Assembly (NCBI GenBank): GCA_016794525.1
Contig: JAEUJY010000049.1
Location: forward strand, 1 to 64,000
DNA length: 64,000 bases
Source: Myxococcales bacterium
GTDB lineage: Bacteria > Myxococcota_A > Polyangia > Haliangiales > Haliangiaceae
Reading direction: 5' to 3'
Shown in pieces: positions 32,398-40,839 of this stretch (the stretch's first letter is position 1; every line of letters begins with the position of its first letter). The position numbers and the translations under genes were made by a program. A model generated the notes under the pieces. The model did not search any database and had not been told where the DNA came from. It saw only the letters and a list, made by a program, of their open reading frames with translations.

Positions 32398-33015
32398 ATG
32401 AGCGTGGTGATGAAGCGGCGGCCGTGGGTGCGCCGGATGATCGCGAGCGCGCTGGTGGTGGGTGCGCTGGGTGGCGCGGTGGTCGGGGCGCAGGCGATCG
32501 AGCGCGCGGTGAACCGCGATCCGTACGGTGAGCTGGTGATCGCGATGTATCAGCGCGCGGGCGAGGGGTTCTCGGCAGCCCTGGAGGCGCGGTTCGCCAG
32601 CGAGGCGCGCGACCCGGCGTTCGCGGCCGATCGCGAGCGCTTCTTGCGCGACCGGGTGCTGCCGGCGGTACAGACGAACCTGCCGGAGGTGACCCTGGGC
32701 AAGGTCGACTGCCGCCAGACGATGTGCCAGTGGACGTTCGACGTGCCCGATCTGTACAGCGATTGGGTCGTGATGAGCGCGCCGTGGCGGCACGTCGGGA
32801 CGACGAGCCTCCGCCATGACGGGGACGCACGGGTCGCCGCGCTGCTCGGGATCGTCGCGGTGCCCGATCAGGCGCGCGCCGACGCGGCCATCGTCGACTG
32901 GTTCGAGCGCGCGACGCCGGCGGCGATGCTGCACCACTTCACGTCCCAGGGCCGCACCGACGCGCACTTCGTCCACATGGTCACCGAGTGGGCGGCGGCC
33001 CATCCGCGGCGGTGA
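32398..33015 (+). CDS. Hypothetical protein with N-terminal membrane anchor
   Basis: A 205-residue protein with one hydrophobic segment at about residues 14-32 (ASALVVGALGGAVVGAQA) after a basic start, so it is anchored or exported. The mature domain is largely helical, with FLRDRVLPAVQTNLPEV, a Cys pair in KVDCRQTMCQWTFDVPD and a final TDAHFVHMVTEWAAAH. No family is recognised. AGGAGG sits 7 nt before ATG 32398, a strong Shine-Dalgarno site that contrasts with the leaderless-looking genes. It is followed 48 nt later by an ECF-like sigma factor, with which it could form a unit; a role as its regulator is only a possibility. Confidence 0.75.
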   Translation: MSVVMKRRPWVRRMIASALVVGALGGAVVGAQAIERAVNRDPYGELVIAMYQRAGEGFSAALEARFASEARDPAFAADRERFLRDRVLPAVQTNLPEVTLGKVDCRQTMCQWTFDVPDLYSDWVVMSAPWRHVGTTSLRHDGDARVAALLGIVAVPDQARADAAIVDWFERATPAAMLHHFTSQGRTDAHFVHMVTEWAAAHPRR

Positions 33016-33063
33016 CGGCGGCCGGTCGGCCGGGGCGGTCGGGGCATTGCGCGGGCGGCGGGA

Positions 33064-34029
33064 ATGTGGCGTGATCGATCGATGGAGCCTGCGCTGATCG
33101 CGCCATTTCTCGACGCGGCGCCCGAGGGGCTGCGCACGGGGCTGGCGACGATCCCGGATCTGGCGCGGCGGGTGTGGGCGCTGGTGGCGGAGGGGCGGCA
33201 GGCGTGGCCCGAGGTGGCGATCGATCCGGCGCGAGCGGTGGCGTTCGCGGCGGCGCGGCTGGAGCCGGAGGCCGAGGCCGACGACGCGCTGGCGGCGCTG
33301 CGCGCGGCCGACCTGTACCTGGCGTGCGCGTGCGCCGACGGCGATCGCGCGGCGCTGGCGGCGTTCGATCGTCACTACATGCGCGAGGTCGACATCGCGC
33401 TGGCGCGGATGCGGATGCCGGCGCCGCGGGTGGCCGACGTCAAGCAGCTGGTGCGGCAGCGGCTGTTCGTCGGCGACGGCGTGCCGGGCAAGATCGTCGA
33501 GTACGGCGGTCGCGGCGATCTGCGGCGGTGGGTGCGGTCGGTGGCGGTGCGCACCTGCCTGAACGACCTGCGCAAGGGCAAGCACGAGGTGCTGACTGAC
33601 GACGACCAGCTGATCGCGCAGCAGGCGATGCCGGGCGACGACCCCGAGCTGGCATACATGAAGCGCACCTACGCGCGCGAGTTCCAGACCGCGTTCGCCG
33701 AGGCGCTGGCGCAGCAGGGCGCGCGCGAGCAGACGCTGCTCCGCTACCACCACGTCGACGGCCTGAACATCGACGAGATCGGCGCGATCTACCGGGTCCA
33801 CCGCGTCACCGCGTTCCGCTGGCTCGAGAAGGCCAAGGAGCAGCTGGTGGCGGCGACGCTGGCGCTGTTGCGCACGCGGCTCAACGTCTCGGCGCGCGAG
33901 CTCGACAGCGTGCTGCGGTTGATCCGCTCGCAGGTGCACCTGTCGCTGGTGCGCCACCTCGGCGGGCCCAGCGATCGCGTCGAGGACGACGTGCTCGAGC
34001 TCGACGAGAGCGAGCTCGAAGAGGCGTAG
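33064..34029 (+). CDS. ECF-like RNA polymerase sigma factor (divergent, myxobacterial type)
   Basis: A 321-residue protein with sigma70 region 2 and region 4 features. Region 2 spans about 95-175 (ALAAFDRHYMREVDIAL, RGDLRRWVRSVAVRTCLNDLRK), and region 4 about 215-270, with a helix-turn-helix GLNIDEIGAIYRVHRVTAFRWLEKAKEQL. The N-terminal 90 residues and an acidic C-terminal tail (DDVLELDESELEEA) are extra compared with the usual 180-200 residue ECF factors. The layout matches the protein at 63.2-64.0 kb. No anti-sigma gene is recognisable; the upstream membrane protein is the only candidate. ATG 33082 is an alternative start. Confidence 0.8.
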   Translation: MWRDRSMEPALIAPFLDAAPEGLRTGLATIPDLARRVWALVAEGRQAWPEVAIDPARAVAFAAARLEPEAEADDALAALRAADLYLACACADGDRAALAAFDRHYMREVDIALARMRMPAPRVADVKQLVRQRLFVGDGVPGKIVEYGGRGDLRRWVRSVAVRTCLNDLRKGKHEVLTDDDQLIAQQAMPGDDPELAYMKRTYAREFQTAFAEALAQQGAREQTLLRYHHVDGLNIDEIGAIYRVHRVTAFRWLEKAKEQLVAATLALLRTRLNVSARELDSVLRLIRSQVHLSLVRHLGGPSDRVEDDVLELDESELEEA

Positions 34030-34048
34030 CCACGGAGGGCCTGGAGAC

Positions 34049-34684
34049 TCAGGCGCTGCAGACCTCTTGCAGCGCGACGTGGACCAGCCGCCAGCCGGCC
34101 GGCGTGGCGCGCAGGTAGATGCGCGTGCCCCACAGCTCGAACAGCGCGAGGTCGGTCAGCACGTCGGCGTCGGCGACCTCGCCGGTGCCGCCGAGGTCGA
34201 AGCTGAGCAGGTCGCGATCGCTCTGGCCGTGGATCAGGTAGGCGCGGACCGGCGCCTCCTCGTCGCCGCAGTCGCCGTAGATCGGCGCGTTGGGATCGGC
34301 CGGGTCGCGATCGAGCTTGGCCAGGCCCTCGGTGATGTGCTGCGCGACGGCCTGCCACGGATAGGTGCTCCAGTACTCGGGCGCGCCCTCGTCCTCGGGG
34401 CGCACCCGGGTCGACGGCGCGGCGCGGTCGCCGGGCGCGATCGTCGCGTACACCGCGTAGCCCGCGCCCGGGGTGAACCACAGGCGCAGGCCGTGATCGG
34501 GATCGATCAGCGCCGCGACCGCGGCGCCGTCGTCCTTCGTGAGCGCGTCGGCGAAGGCCGCGAGCACCTGCTCGGGCTCGGCGGTCGTGGCCGCGGCCTG
34601 GTTGCCGATGGGGGCGCGCGCGGGCGCGCCGCCGCACGCGGCGATCGCGAGGCCGAGGGCGCAGACGAACGTGCGGAGCTGCAT
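34049..34684 (-). CDS. Predicted lipoprotein
   Basis: A 211-residue predicted lipoprotein with lipobox IAACGGA at about residues 14-20. Residues 35-70 (EPEQVLAAFADALTKDDGAAVAALIDPDHGLRLWFTPG) resemble the start of NTF2/SnoaL-like alpha+beta barrel domains, in which a helix and a 'D...L' turn precede a beta sheet. The C terminus (TPAGWRLVHVALQEVC) fits the last strands. The family assignment is tentative. ATG 34684 lies 6 nt after TAGCAT. It is divergent from the beta-lactamase-like gene, 75 nt away. Confidence 0.8.
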   Translation of the reverse strand: MQLRTFVCALGLAIAACGGAPARAPIGNQAAATTAEPEQVLAAFADALTKDDGAAVAALIDPDHGLRLWFTPGAGYAVYATIAPGDRAAPSTRVRPEDEGAPEYWSTYPWQAVAQHITEGLAKLDRDPADPNAPIYGDCGDEEAPVRAYLIHGQSDRDLLSFDLGGTGEVADADVLTDLALFELWGTRIYLRATPAGWRLVHVALQEVCSA

Positions 34685-34696
34685 GGCGACATGCTA
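34685..34696 (-). promoter_or_regulatory. -10 element of the 34.05-34.68 kb lipoprotein gene
   Basis: TAGCAT (34696 down to 34691) ends 6 nt before ATG 34684. No Shine-Dalgarno sequence. Confidence 0.45.
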
Positions 34697-34746
34697 ACGC
34701 CGCCAGCACGCGCGGTGTTCCAGTGGCCGCGCGATGAGCGGCGCGC

Positions 34747-34759
34747 TAGCGTCGCGGCC
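34747..34759 (+). promoter_or_regulatory. -10 element of the class D beta-lactamase-like gene
   Basis: TAGCGT (34747-34752) ends 7 nt before ATG 34760. No Shine-Dalgarno sequence. Confidence 0.4.
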
Positions 34760-35638
34760 ATGCTTCGCCTCGTCGCGCTCGCGGTCGTCGTCGGCTGTGC
34801 GGGATCTGCCTCGCCGGGGGCGCCGCCGGCGGCGCCCGTCGCACCCGCGCCCGCGGCAGCGCCGCTCGACGTGGCCGGCGCGCTGGCGCGAGCCGCAGCG
34901 CCGCTGGGGCTGCCCGCTGGTGCGGCCTGCCTGGTGGTGGCGACGCCGGACGGCGCGGTGGTGGCCAGCGAGCCCGCGTGCGCAGCCGAGCGGCTGCGGC
35001 CGGCGTCGACGTTCAAGATCGTCAACACGCTGATCGGCGCCGACGTCGGGCTGATCACCAGCGCCGACGCGATCCTGCCGTACGACCCGGTGCGGTACCC
35101 GCCGGCGCAGGTCGGCAACCCCGCCTGGACCCACGACCAGTCGGTGCGCGACGCGCTGGCGGTGTCGGCGGTGCCGCTGTACCGCCGGCTGGCGATCGAC
35201 ATCGGCGCGGCGCGGATGCAGGCGCACCTCGACGCGCTGGCCTACGGCAACCGCTCGATCGCCGGCGGGCTGGATCGGTTCTGGCTCGACGGCGGCCTCG
35301 CGGTGTCGGCGGCCGAGCAGGTGGCGCTGGTGCGCGGGCTGCTCGCCGGCACGCTGCCGGTGACGCCGGCGGCGATGGCGATCGTGCGCGAGGCGCTGCC
35401 GCGCGAGACCGTCGGCGCGGCGACGATCCACTGGAAGACCGGCACCGGCGAGCTCGATGACGGCGCCGGCTGGATCGCGTGGCTGGTCGGCTGGGTCGAC
35501 GGCGCCGACGGCGCGCGCCCGTTCGCGTGTTGGCTGCGCGAGCCGGCGACGGTCCCGTTCGACGACCTGCGCGCGCACCGGATCGCGCTGTGCCGCGGCG
35601 CGCTGGCCGACCTCGGGCTGATCGCCGCGACGCCGTGA
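34760..35638 (+). CDS. Class D (OXA-like) beta-lactamase homologue, predicted lipoprotein
   Basis: A 292-residue serine hydrolase of the penicillin-recognising fold. Motifs are in family order: active-site Ser83 in PASTFKIVN (STFK), the SxV motif in VSAVPLYRRLA (136), YGN in LAYGNRSI (162) and KTGTGE (226). WLDGGLAVSAAEQVALVRGL and the final helix match class D enzymes. The N terminus has a short signal peptide with lipobox-like VVVGCAGS and an Ala/Pro linker, so the enzyme is probably membrane-tethered. Hydrolysis of penicillins via a carboxylated STFK lysine is expected in the family; actual activity is untested. No regulator is adjacent. Confidence 0.88.
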   Translation: MLRLVALAVVVGCAGSASPGAPPAAPVAPAPAAAPLDVAGALARAAAPLGLPAGAACLVVATPDGAVVASEPACAAERLRPASTFKIVNTLIGADVGLITSADAILPYDPVRYPPAQVGNPAWTHDQSVRDALAVSAVPLYRRLAIDIGAARMQAHLDALAYGNRSIAGGLDRFWLDGGLAVSAAEQVALVRGLLAGTLPVTPAAMAIVREALPRETVGAATIHWKTGTGELDDGAGWIAWLVGWVDGADGARPFACWLREPATVPFDDLRAHRIALCRGALADLGLIAATP

Positions 35639-36238
35639 TCAGCCGCGGCGGCGGTAGGTGATGATCATCTGCGGCTCCCACGGGCCGCCGTCGAGCTGGC
35701 GCTGCCACTCCCAGCGCAGCGAGGTGGCGGTGACGTCGAGGAAGACCATCCGCATCAGCACGCGCTTGCCGCGTTGCTCGCGCGGCTCGCCGACCAGCGT
35801 CATGACGCCGCCGTCGAGGCCGCCGGTGAACGCGAGGTAGCTGCCCGCGTCGTCGACCCAGGTCTGGCGCCACTGGCCGCTGGTCGGCTGCCACATCGAG
35901 TAGCTGCGCCCGGCCCACGGCTGCCCCGGCCCCTCGGCGGTGAACGTCTCGCTGATCGCGCAGCCGCCGAGGATCGGCTCGATGTGCTGGGTGGCCCGGG
36001 CCTCGTCCCACGGCCCGTCGGCGCTCTGCTTGGCGCGCACGACCAGATCCCAGTCGCCGATCCAGAAGTCGAACTGGCGGTGCTCGGGGCTGGCGCAGGC
36101 GGCGACGATCGCCGCGGCCGGCAGCGGCGCGGGCGCGGCGACGGCGGCTGGCGCGGCGGCGGGCGGCGCAGGTGCCGGCGCGCGGGTGGCGGCGCAGCCG
36201 GCGAGGCACAGCAGCGGGGCGAGGGCGCGGTGACGCAT
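35639..36238 (-). CDS. Predicted lipoprotein with DUF1579-like domain
   Basis: A 199-residue predicted lipoprotein. Signal peptide with lipobox CLAGCAA, an Ala/Pro linker to about residue 45, then a domain starting HRQFDFWIGDWDLVVRA and continuing HIEPILGGCAISETFT, SYSMWQPTSGQWRQTWVDDAG and SYLAFTGGLDGGVMTL. The 'FDFWiGdWdv' start and repeated beta-strand pattern resemble small calycin-like domains annotated DUF1579. Ligand unknown. TGA abuts the stop of the convergent beta-lactamase-like gene with no gap. ATG 36238 is 6 nt after TACCGT. Confidence 0.82.
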   Translation of the reverse strand: MRHRALAPLLCLAGCAATRAPAPAPPAAAPAAVAAPAPLPAAAIVAACASPEHRQFDFWIGDWDLVVRAKQSADGPWDEARATQHIEPILGGCAISETFTAEGPGQPWAGRSYSMWQPTSGQWRQTWVDDAGSYLAFTGGLDGGVMTLVGEPREQRGKRVLMRMVFLDVTATSLRWEWQRQLDGGPWEPQMIITYRRRG

Positions 36239-36250
36239 GCGGCGACGGTA
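36239..36250 (-). promoter_or_regulatory. -10 element of the DUF1579-like lipoprotein gene
   Basis: TACCGT (36250 down to 36245) ends 6 nt before ATG 36238. No Shine-Dalgarno sequence. Confidence 0.45.
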
Positions 36251-36385
36251 GCGGCCGGCGCGGCCGGGTGGAGCCGGGGGCGGTGACCGCTGGTGGCAGA
36301 CCGCGGCGCGCGGCTGCGCCCGGCGTCGCAGCAGTGTCGCAGGTAGCGCGCGGGGGCGTACGATGCGTTGGACAGGCAGGCCACC

Positions 36386-37360
36386 ATGAGAACGACCCTC
36401 GCCGTCGCCACCCTCGCCATCGCCGCCTGCGGGCGCCACCCCATCGACGCCGCGCGCCCCGGGCCTGCGCCGACCCCGCTGCTCGGCGGGCGCCTGACCA
36501 TCCGGCCGCCGACCGTGGCCGCGGTCGCGCCGCGCGGCCACAGCGTCATGGCCGCCCCGGCGTCGGCGATGGAGGAGAGCCGGATCGTGCTGGTGCCCGG
36601 CGACGGCGAGTACGCGCGCTTCGTGCTGATGGCCACCGAGACCTTCGTCACCGTCGCCGCGCCGCCGCCGGACGGCGCCGCGCTCGCCGCGTACCTCCCG
36701 GCGGGCGCGACCCAGGGCGAGGTCACGCTGGCCGACGGCGCGGTCGCGATCGAGTTCGTGGGCACCGCGCCCGCGGGCGACGCCCCGCTGCTGGTGTACG
36801 GCGCGCTGGTGCCGATGCCCGATCACACGCTGATCGAGCTCGACTACTACGTCATGCCCGAGGACGCGGATGATCGCGCGGCGTGGGCGGCGCAGGCGCG
36901 CGCGCTGACCCAGACCGTGCGTCGGGGGGACCGCACGCTCGAGCGCGCGGCGCGCACGGTGACGTTCGAGGGCCTCACGCTCGACGCGCCGGCCGACGTC
37001 GTGCTGACCGAGCAGCCGGGGCCCGACTTCGCGGTCTACAAGCTGCGGGCGCTGGGCGCGCTCGCGGCGCCGGCGGCGATGGCGGGCGTGTACCTCGGCG
37101 GCTGGCCGGCGTACCAGCACGCGCAGGCTGACGTGGCCGACGCGGCGATCGCGCGCGAGGCCGGGACGCTGCTCGGCGAGGCGGTCGAGTGGCACCGCTG
37201 GCGCGACGGCGACGTCGAGGTGCGCGAGGCGATCCTGGCCCGCGGCGACCACGCCGCCATCCACGTCTTCCGCATCGCGCCCGCCGCCGATCCGCGCGCG
37301 GCCGCCCTCGACGCGGCGCTCGCGACGCTGCGCGCCGCGCCTACTTCCACTTCTCGGTGA
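36386..37360 (+). CDS. Predicted lipoprotein
   Basis: A 324-residue predicted lipoprotein with lipobox IAACGRH at about residues 12-18 and a Pro-rich linker. The mature protein is one or two alpha/beta domains with VLVPGDGEYARFVLMATETFV, HTLIELDYYVMPEDADD, DFAVYKLRALG and GVYLGGWPAYQHAQA. I do not recognise the family. ATG 36386 was preferred over TTG 36368. TACGAT (36359-36364) may be a -10, giving a short untranslated leader of about 15 nt. The last 20 bp overlap the convergent exported-protein gene. Confidence 0.8.
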   Translation: MRTTLAVATLAIAACGRHPIDAARPGPAPTPLLGGRLTIRPPTVAAVAPRGHSVMAAPASAMEESRIVLVPGDGEYARFVLMATETFVTVAAPPPDGAALAAYLPAGATQGEVTLADGAVAIEFVGTAPAGDAPLLVYGALVPMPDHTLIELDYYVMPEDADDRAAWAAQARALTQTVRRGDRTLERAARTVTFEGLTLDAPADVVLTEQPGPDFAVYKLRALGALAAPAAMAGVYLGGWPAYQHAQADVADAAIAREAGTLLGEAVEWHRWRDGDVEVREAILARGDHAAIHVFRIAPAADPRAAALDAALATLRAAPTSTSR

Positions 37361-37985
37361 GGATCGTGATGAAGCGGCCGTCGCCGCTCTTGGGCGTCTC
37401 GATCACGACCCAGTACGCGCCGACCTTGCGCAGCTCGCCGGCCGACTCGCCGGTCCAGGTCCACCCGGTCGCGCCCTTGGTCGCGAAGTAGCCGCTCTTC
37501 TTGCCGAGCGACTTGAGGTAGGCGGCGAGGTCCTTGGTGACCTTGACCGACTTGCCCTTGCCCTTCAGCACCGCGGCGAGGTTGCCGGTGGTCTGCGCCA
37601 TCGTCAGCTTCTCGGCGTCGGTCGACGGCGTGATCGCGTACAGCTTGAGCTCGTTGGCGGGGCCGTCGTGGCGGACCGCGAGCGCGGCCAGGCCGATCGT
37701 CGGATCGGCCGCCAGGTCCCAGGTGCCGGTGGCGCTGGCGGCGCGCTGGATGGTCAGCCCCAGCAGCACCTTGCCCATCGGCAGCTTGGCCGGCGTGCCG
37801 GTGGCCCAGCCGTCGGCGGCGATGCACCACACGCGCTGCGCCGACGCCTTGTCGTCGCAGCCGGCGGCGACGTGCAGGTCGGCCAGCACGCGCATCGTGG
37901 GATCAGGGTTCTTACGCTTGGCGGCGGCCGGCGAGACGGCCAGCGCCAGCGCTGCGGCGAGCACCGGGAACGCGGTCAGCTTCAT
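37341..37985 (-). CDS. Exported protein of unknown function
   Basis: A 214-residue protein with a signal peptide cleaved after about residue 22 (ALALAVSPAAA). The mature protein is Lys-rich (KRKNPDP, LKGKGKSVKVTKDLAAYLKSLGKKSG) and contains two Cys near residues 43 and 54. The rest looks beta-rich (VLLGLTIQRAASATGTW, WVVIETPKSGDGRFITILTEKW). No family is recognised. ATG 37985 is 6 nt after TAGGCT with no Shine-Dalgarno sequence. The end overlaps the lipoprotein gene on the other strand by 20 bp. Confidence 0.78.
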   Translation of the reverse strand: MKLTAFPVLAAALALAVSPAAAKRKNPDPTMRVLADLHVAAGCDDKASAQRVWCIAADGWATGTPAKLPMGKVLLGLTIQRAASATGTWDLAADPTIGLAALAVRHDGPANELKLYAITPSTDAEKLTMAQTTGNLAAVLKGKGKSVKVTKDLAAYLKSLGKKSGYFATKGATGWTWTGESAGELRKVGAYWVVIETPKSGDGRFITILTEKWK

Positions 37986-37997
37986 GGGGGGAGCCTA
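37986..37997 (-). promoter_or_regulatory. -10 element of the exported Lys-rich protein gene
   Basis: TAGGCT (37997 down to 37992) ends 6 nt before ATG 37985. Confidence 0.4.
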
Positions 37998-38081
37998 CGC
38001 GGTTTGGACGGGCCGGGGGCGCAGCGATTCACCCGCGCGAACGCGGTTGCGATCGCCGCCCGACCGCGCGACCCTCGCCGG

Positions 38082-38834
38082 ATGCGGTGCGTGGGCCTCG
38101 TGGTCGTCGGTGCGCTCGGTGGGTGCGTCGAGCCCGGCGCGGCGCCGCCGGCGGAGTCCGATCCGCCGCAGGTGCGGCCCGACCCCCGCGGCGCCTGGGC
38201 GCACGACGAGGACGGCGACGGCGTCGTCGACGCCATCGACAACTGCCCGCACGTCGCCAACCCCGATCAGGCCGACGCGGGTGAGCGGGCCGCCGGCGCG
38301 CTCGCCGACGGCGTCGGCGACGCGTGCGATCCCCAGCCGGCGCTCGTCGGCAACGCGGTCGCGCTGTTCGTCGGGCAGTTCGACCCGCCGGAGACCGCCG
38401 AGCTCGACGGCGACGCGGTCCGCCTCGGCGTGCCGGGCTGGCTCGTGCTCGAGCACCCGCCGATCCCCGGCCGCGCCGTGATGCAGGCGGGTGTCCGGCT
38501 CGCCACCGTCGATGGCCGGCGCGGCGGGATCGCGATGACCCGGCTCGACGGCGGTGGCGGCTGCCAGCTGGTCGACGATCGGCTGCGGCTGGCGGCCCCG
38601 ACGCCGGCGTCGATCGCGGGCGTGCCGGCGCTGCCGCCGGGCACGCCGCTGACGCTCGCGCTCACGACCGCCAGTGGTCGCTGGCAGTGCGCGCTCGCGG
38701 CCGAGGGCCTGGCGCCGATCGTGCTGGCCGCGCCCGCCGACGCTCCCGACGCCGACGTCGGCCAGGTCCACTTCTACGCGATGGCCGACCACGCCTGGGT
38801 CGACTACGTCGTCGTCATCACGCTGGCGCCGTGA
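38082..38834 (+). CDS. Predicted lipoprotein with thrombospondin type 3-like calcium repeats
   Basis: A 250-residue predicted lipoprotein: lipobox-like GALGGCVEP, then a calcium-binding thrombospondin type 3-like segment DEDGDGVVDAIDNCPHVANPDQ followed by ADGVGDACD, the standard Asp-rich pattern closed by Cys residues. The C-terminal 170 residues form a beta-rich domain (VALFVGQFDPPETAELDGD, VQVHFYAMADHAWVDYVV-like end) that could be a lectin-type jelly roll. Such proteins are common on myxobacterial surfaces. The last 17 bp overlap the convergent oxidoreductase gene. ATG 38082 is preceded by GACCCT at 6 nt. Confidence 0.8.
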   Translation: MRCVGLVVVGALGGCVEPGAAPPAESDPPQVRPDPRGAWAHDEDGDGVVDAIDNCPHVANPDQADAGERAAGALADGVGDACDPQPALVGNAVALFVGQFDPPETAELDGDAVRLGVPGWLVLEHPPIPGRAVMQAGVRLATVDGRRGGIAMTRLDGGGGCQLVDDRLRLAAPTPASIAGVPALPPGTPLTLALTTASGRWQCALAAEGLAPIVLAAPADAPDADVGQVHFYAMADHAWVDYVVVITLAP

Positions 38835-40839
38835 TCGCGTCGACGCGGCGGATCTCGACGCGTGCGTCGTTGTAGCAGGGGCCGCCGCCCAGGTCGGTGA
38901 GCGCCTGCGAGACCACCGCGGTAGCGGCGCCGCCGTTGGCGGTGTGGAAGCGCCAGGTGCCCTTGGGCAGCACCGCGACGCCGGGGCGCAGGTGGCGCGC
39001 GACGCGGGCGCCGCAGACGATCTCGCCCAGCTCGTTCCAGATGCGCACGGTGTCGCCGTCGGTGATGCCGCGCGCCGCGGCGTCGGCGGCGGCCAGCTCG
39101 ACGGTGGCCGGCGCGCGCCGGAGCTGGCCGAAGGTCGAGCTGATCTGCTGGGCGATCGCCGGCGAGATCAACGCCAGCGGGAACGCCGTGGTCGCGGGGT
39201 CGGGCTGGTAGTGGTACAGGCCGTGCGGCGCCGCGGCGTCGAGGGCCGCCGGGCACAGGTCGATCTTGCCGTCGGGCGTGCCGGGCATGACGTCGACGAA
39301 CAGCCGCGGCGTCGGCAGCAGCGGGGCGGCCACGTCGCGCGCGGTCAGCTGCGCCCGCAGGTGGCCGTCGCGATCGCCGGCGAAGATCGCGTCGACCACC
39401 TCGTCCTCGGTGCGCGGATCGCCCGGGCGATCGAGCCCGAGCCGGGTCAGCAGCGCGCCGAACAGCTGGTGGTTGCTCCACGCCTCGCCGGGCGCGGCCG
39501 CGACCGCGCGCGAGTCGTACAGCCGCATCGCGCCGTAGCCGCGGCGCACCTCGCGGTGCTCGAGGAACGTCGTCGCCGGCAGCACGACGTCGGCCCAGCG
39601 GCAGCTGTCGGTCATGACCTGCTCGTGGACCACGGTGAACAGGTCGTCGCGAGCGAGGCCGCGCAGCACCGCCACCTGATCGGGCACGGTCTGGGTCGGG
39701 TTGCAGTTGTAGACGAACAGCGCGCGCACCGGCGCGGCGGTGTCGGTCAGCGCGGCGCCCAGCTGGGTCATGTTGATCGCGCGGGTCGCGGGCTCGGGCT
39801 CGGCGATGCCGGCCTCGGCGCTGATGCCCCACGCGGCGTCGCCGTTGGACATCGTGTAGCCGCCGCCGCGCACGCCGAACTTGCCGGCCACCGCGGGCAG
39901 CGCGAGGATCGCCGCGACCGCCGAGCCGCCGTTGCGGTTGCGCTCGACGCCCCAGCCGCAGCGGATCACCGCCGGCGACGCGGCCGTGTACAGGTCGACG
40001 AACCGCGCCAGGTCGGCCGCGTCGACGCCGCCGACCTCGGCGGCCCGGGCCAGCGTCCACGGCTCGGCGCGGGCGCGCAGCGCGTCGACGCCGGTCGCGT
40101 GCGCCGCCAGGAACCCGGCGTCGGCGGCGCCGCGCGCGAACAGCTCGCGGTGCAGCGCCAGCGCGACCGGCAGGTCGGTGCCCGGGCGCACGGCGAGGTG
40201 CAGCGTCGCCAGCCGGGCCAGCGGCGTCCGCCGCGGATCGACGACGATCAGCGTGGCGCCCGCGGCCACCGCGCGCTCGATGATCGGCACCAGGTGGATG
40301 CCCGACGCCGACGGGTTGCAGCCCCAGACGACGATCAGCTTGGCCGCGGGGTAGTCCTCGAGGCCGACGCCGGGGACCTTGCCGTACAGGCCGCGCACCG
40401 CCTCGGTCGACGGCGCCGCGCACAGCGTGCGCAGGCAGCGCGACGCGCCCAGCCGGCGGAAGAACCGCGTCGCCAGGCCACCCTCGCTGATCCAGCCGTT
40501 GGAGCCGCCGTAGTGGAACGGCAGGATCGCCTCGCCGCCGTGGGCGTCGCGGATCGCGCGCAGGCGATCGGCGACGACGGTCAGCGCCTCGTCCCACGAC
40601 GCCGCGCGGAACTGGCCCTCGCCCTTCGCGCCGACGCGGATCAGCGGCGTCAGGAGCCGGTGCTCGCCGTAGAGGTGATCGGCGATGTTGCGGACCTTGC
40701 CGCAGACGAAGCCGTCGGTGATCGGGCCGCGCGCGTCGCCGTCGACCTTCACCACCTTGCCGTCCTCGACCTCGACCCGCAGGCTGCACAGGTCGGGACA
40801 GTCGAGCGGGCAGGCGCTGGTGTGCGTCGTGGCGACCAT
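38818..40839 (-). CDS. Molybdopterin-dependent oxidoreductase (4Fe-4S, bis-MGD family)
   Basis: A 673-residue member of the DMSO reductase superfamily. The N terminus has the 4Fe-4S ligands ACPLDCPDLC and the fourth Cys in GFVCGKVRNI. LPFHYGGSNGWISEGG, LIVVWGCNPSASG, VVDPRRTPLARLA, FVYNCNPTQTVPDQ and RWADVVLPATTFLEH are typical of the group; the C-terminal domain has GDTVRIWNELGEIVCGARV. There is no twin-arginine signal, so it is probably cytoplasmic. It is a different subfamily from the enzyme at 12.2-14.4 kb (C-x3-C spacing rather than C-x2-C). No partner subunits are adjacent. ATG 40839 lies 6 nt after TATAAG. Confidence 0.92.
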   Translation of the reverse strand: MVATTHTSACPLDCPDLCSLRVEVEDGKVVKVDGDARGPITDGFVCGKVRNIADHLYGEHRLLTPLIRVGAKGEGQFRAASWDEALTVVADRLRAIRDAHGGEAILPFHYGGSNGWISEGGLATRFFRRLGASRCLRTLCAAPSTEAVRGLYGKVPGVGLEDYPAAKLIVVWGCNPSASGIHLVPIIERAVAAGATLIVVDPRRTPLARLATLHLAVRPGTDLPVALALHRELFARGAADAGFLAAHATGVDALRARAEPWTLARAAEVGGVDAADLARFVDLYTAASPAVIRCGWGVERNRNGGSAVAAILALPAVAGKFGVRGGGYTMSNGDAAWGISAEAGIAEPEPATRAINMTQLGAALTDTAAPVRALFVYNCNPTQTVPDQVAVLRGLARDDLFTVVHEQVMTDSCRWADVVLPATTFLEHREVRRGYGAMRLYDSRAVAAAPGEAWSNHQLFGALLTRLGLDRPGDPRTEDEVVDAIFAGDRDGHLRAQLTARDVAAPLLPTPRLFVDVMPGTPDGKIDLCPAALDAAAPHGLYHYQPDPATTAFPLALISPAIAQQISSTFGQLRRAPATVELAAADAAARGITDGDTVRIWNELGEIVCGARVARHLRPGVAVLPKGTWRFHTANGGAATAVVSQALTDLGGGPCYNDARVEIRRVDAITAPA

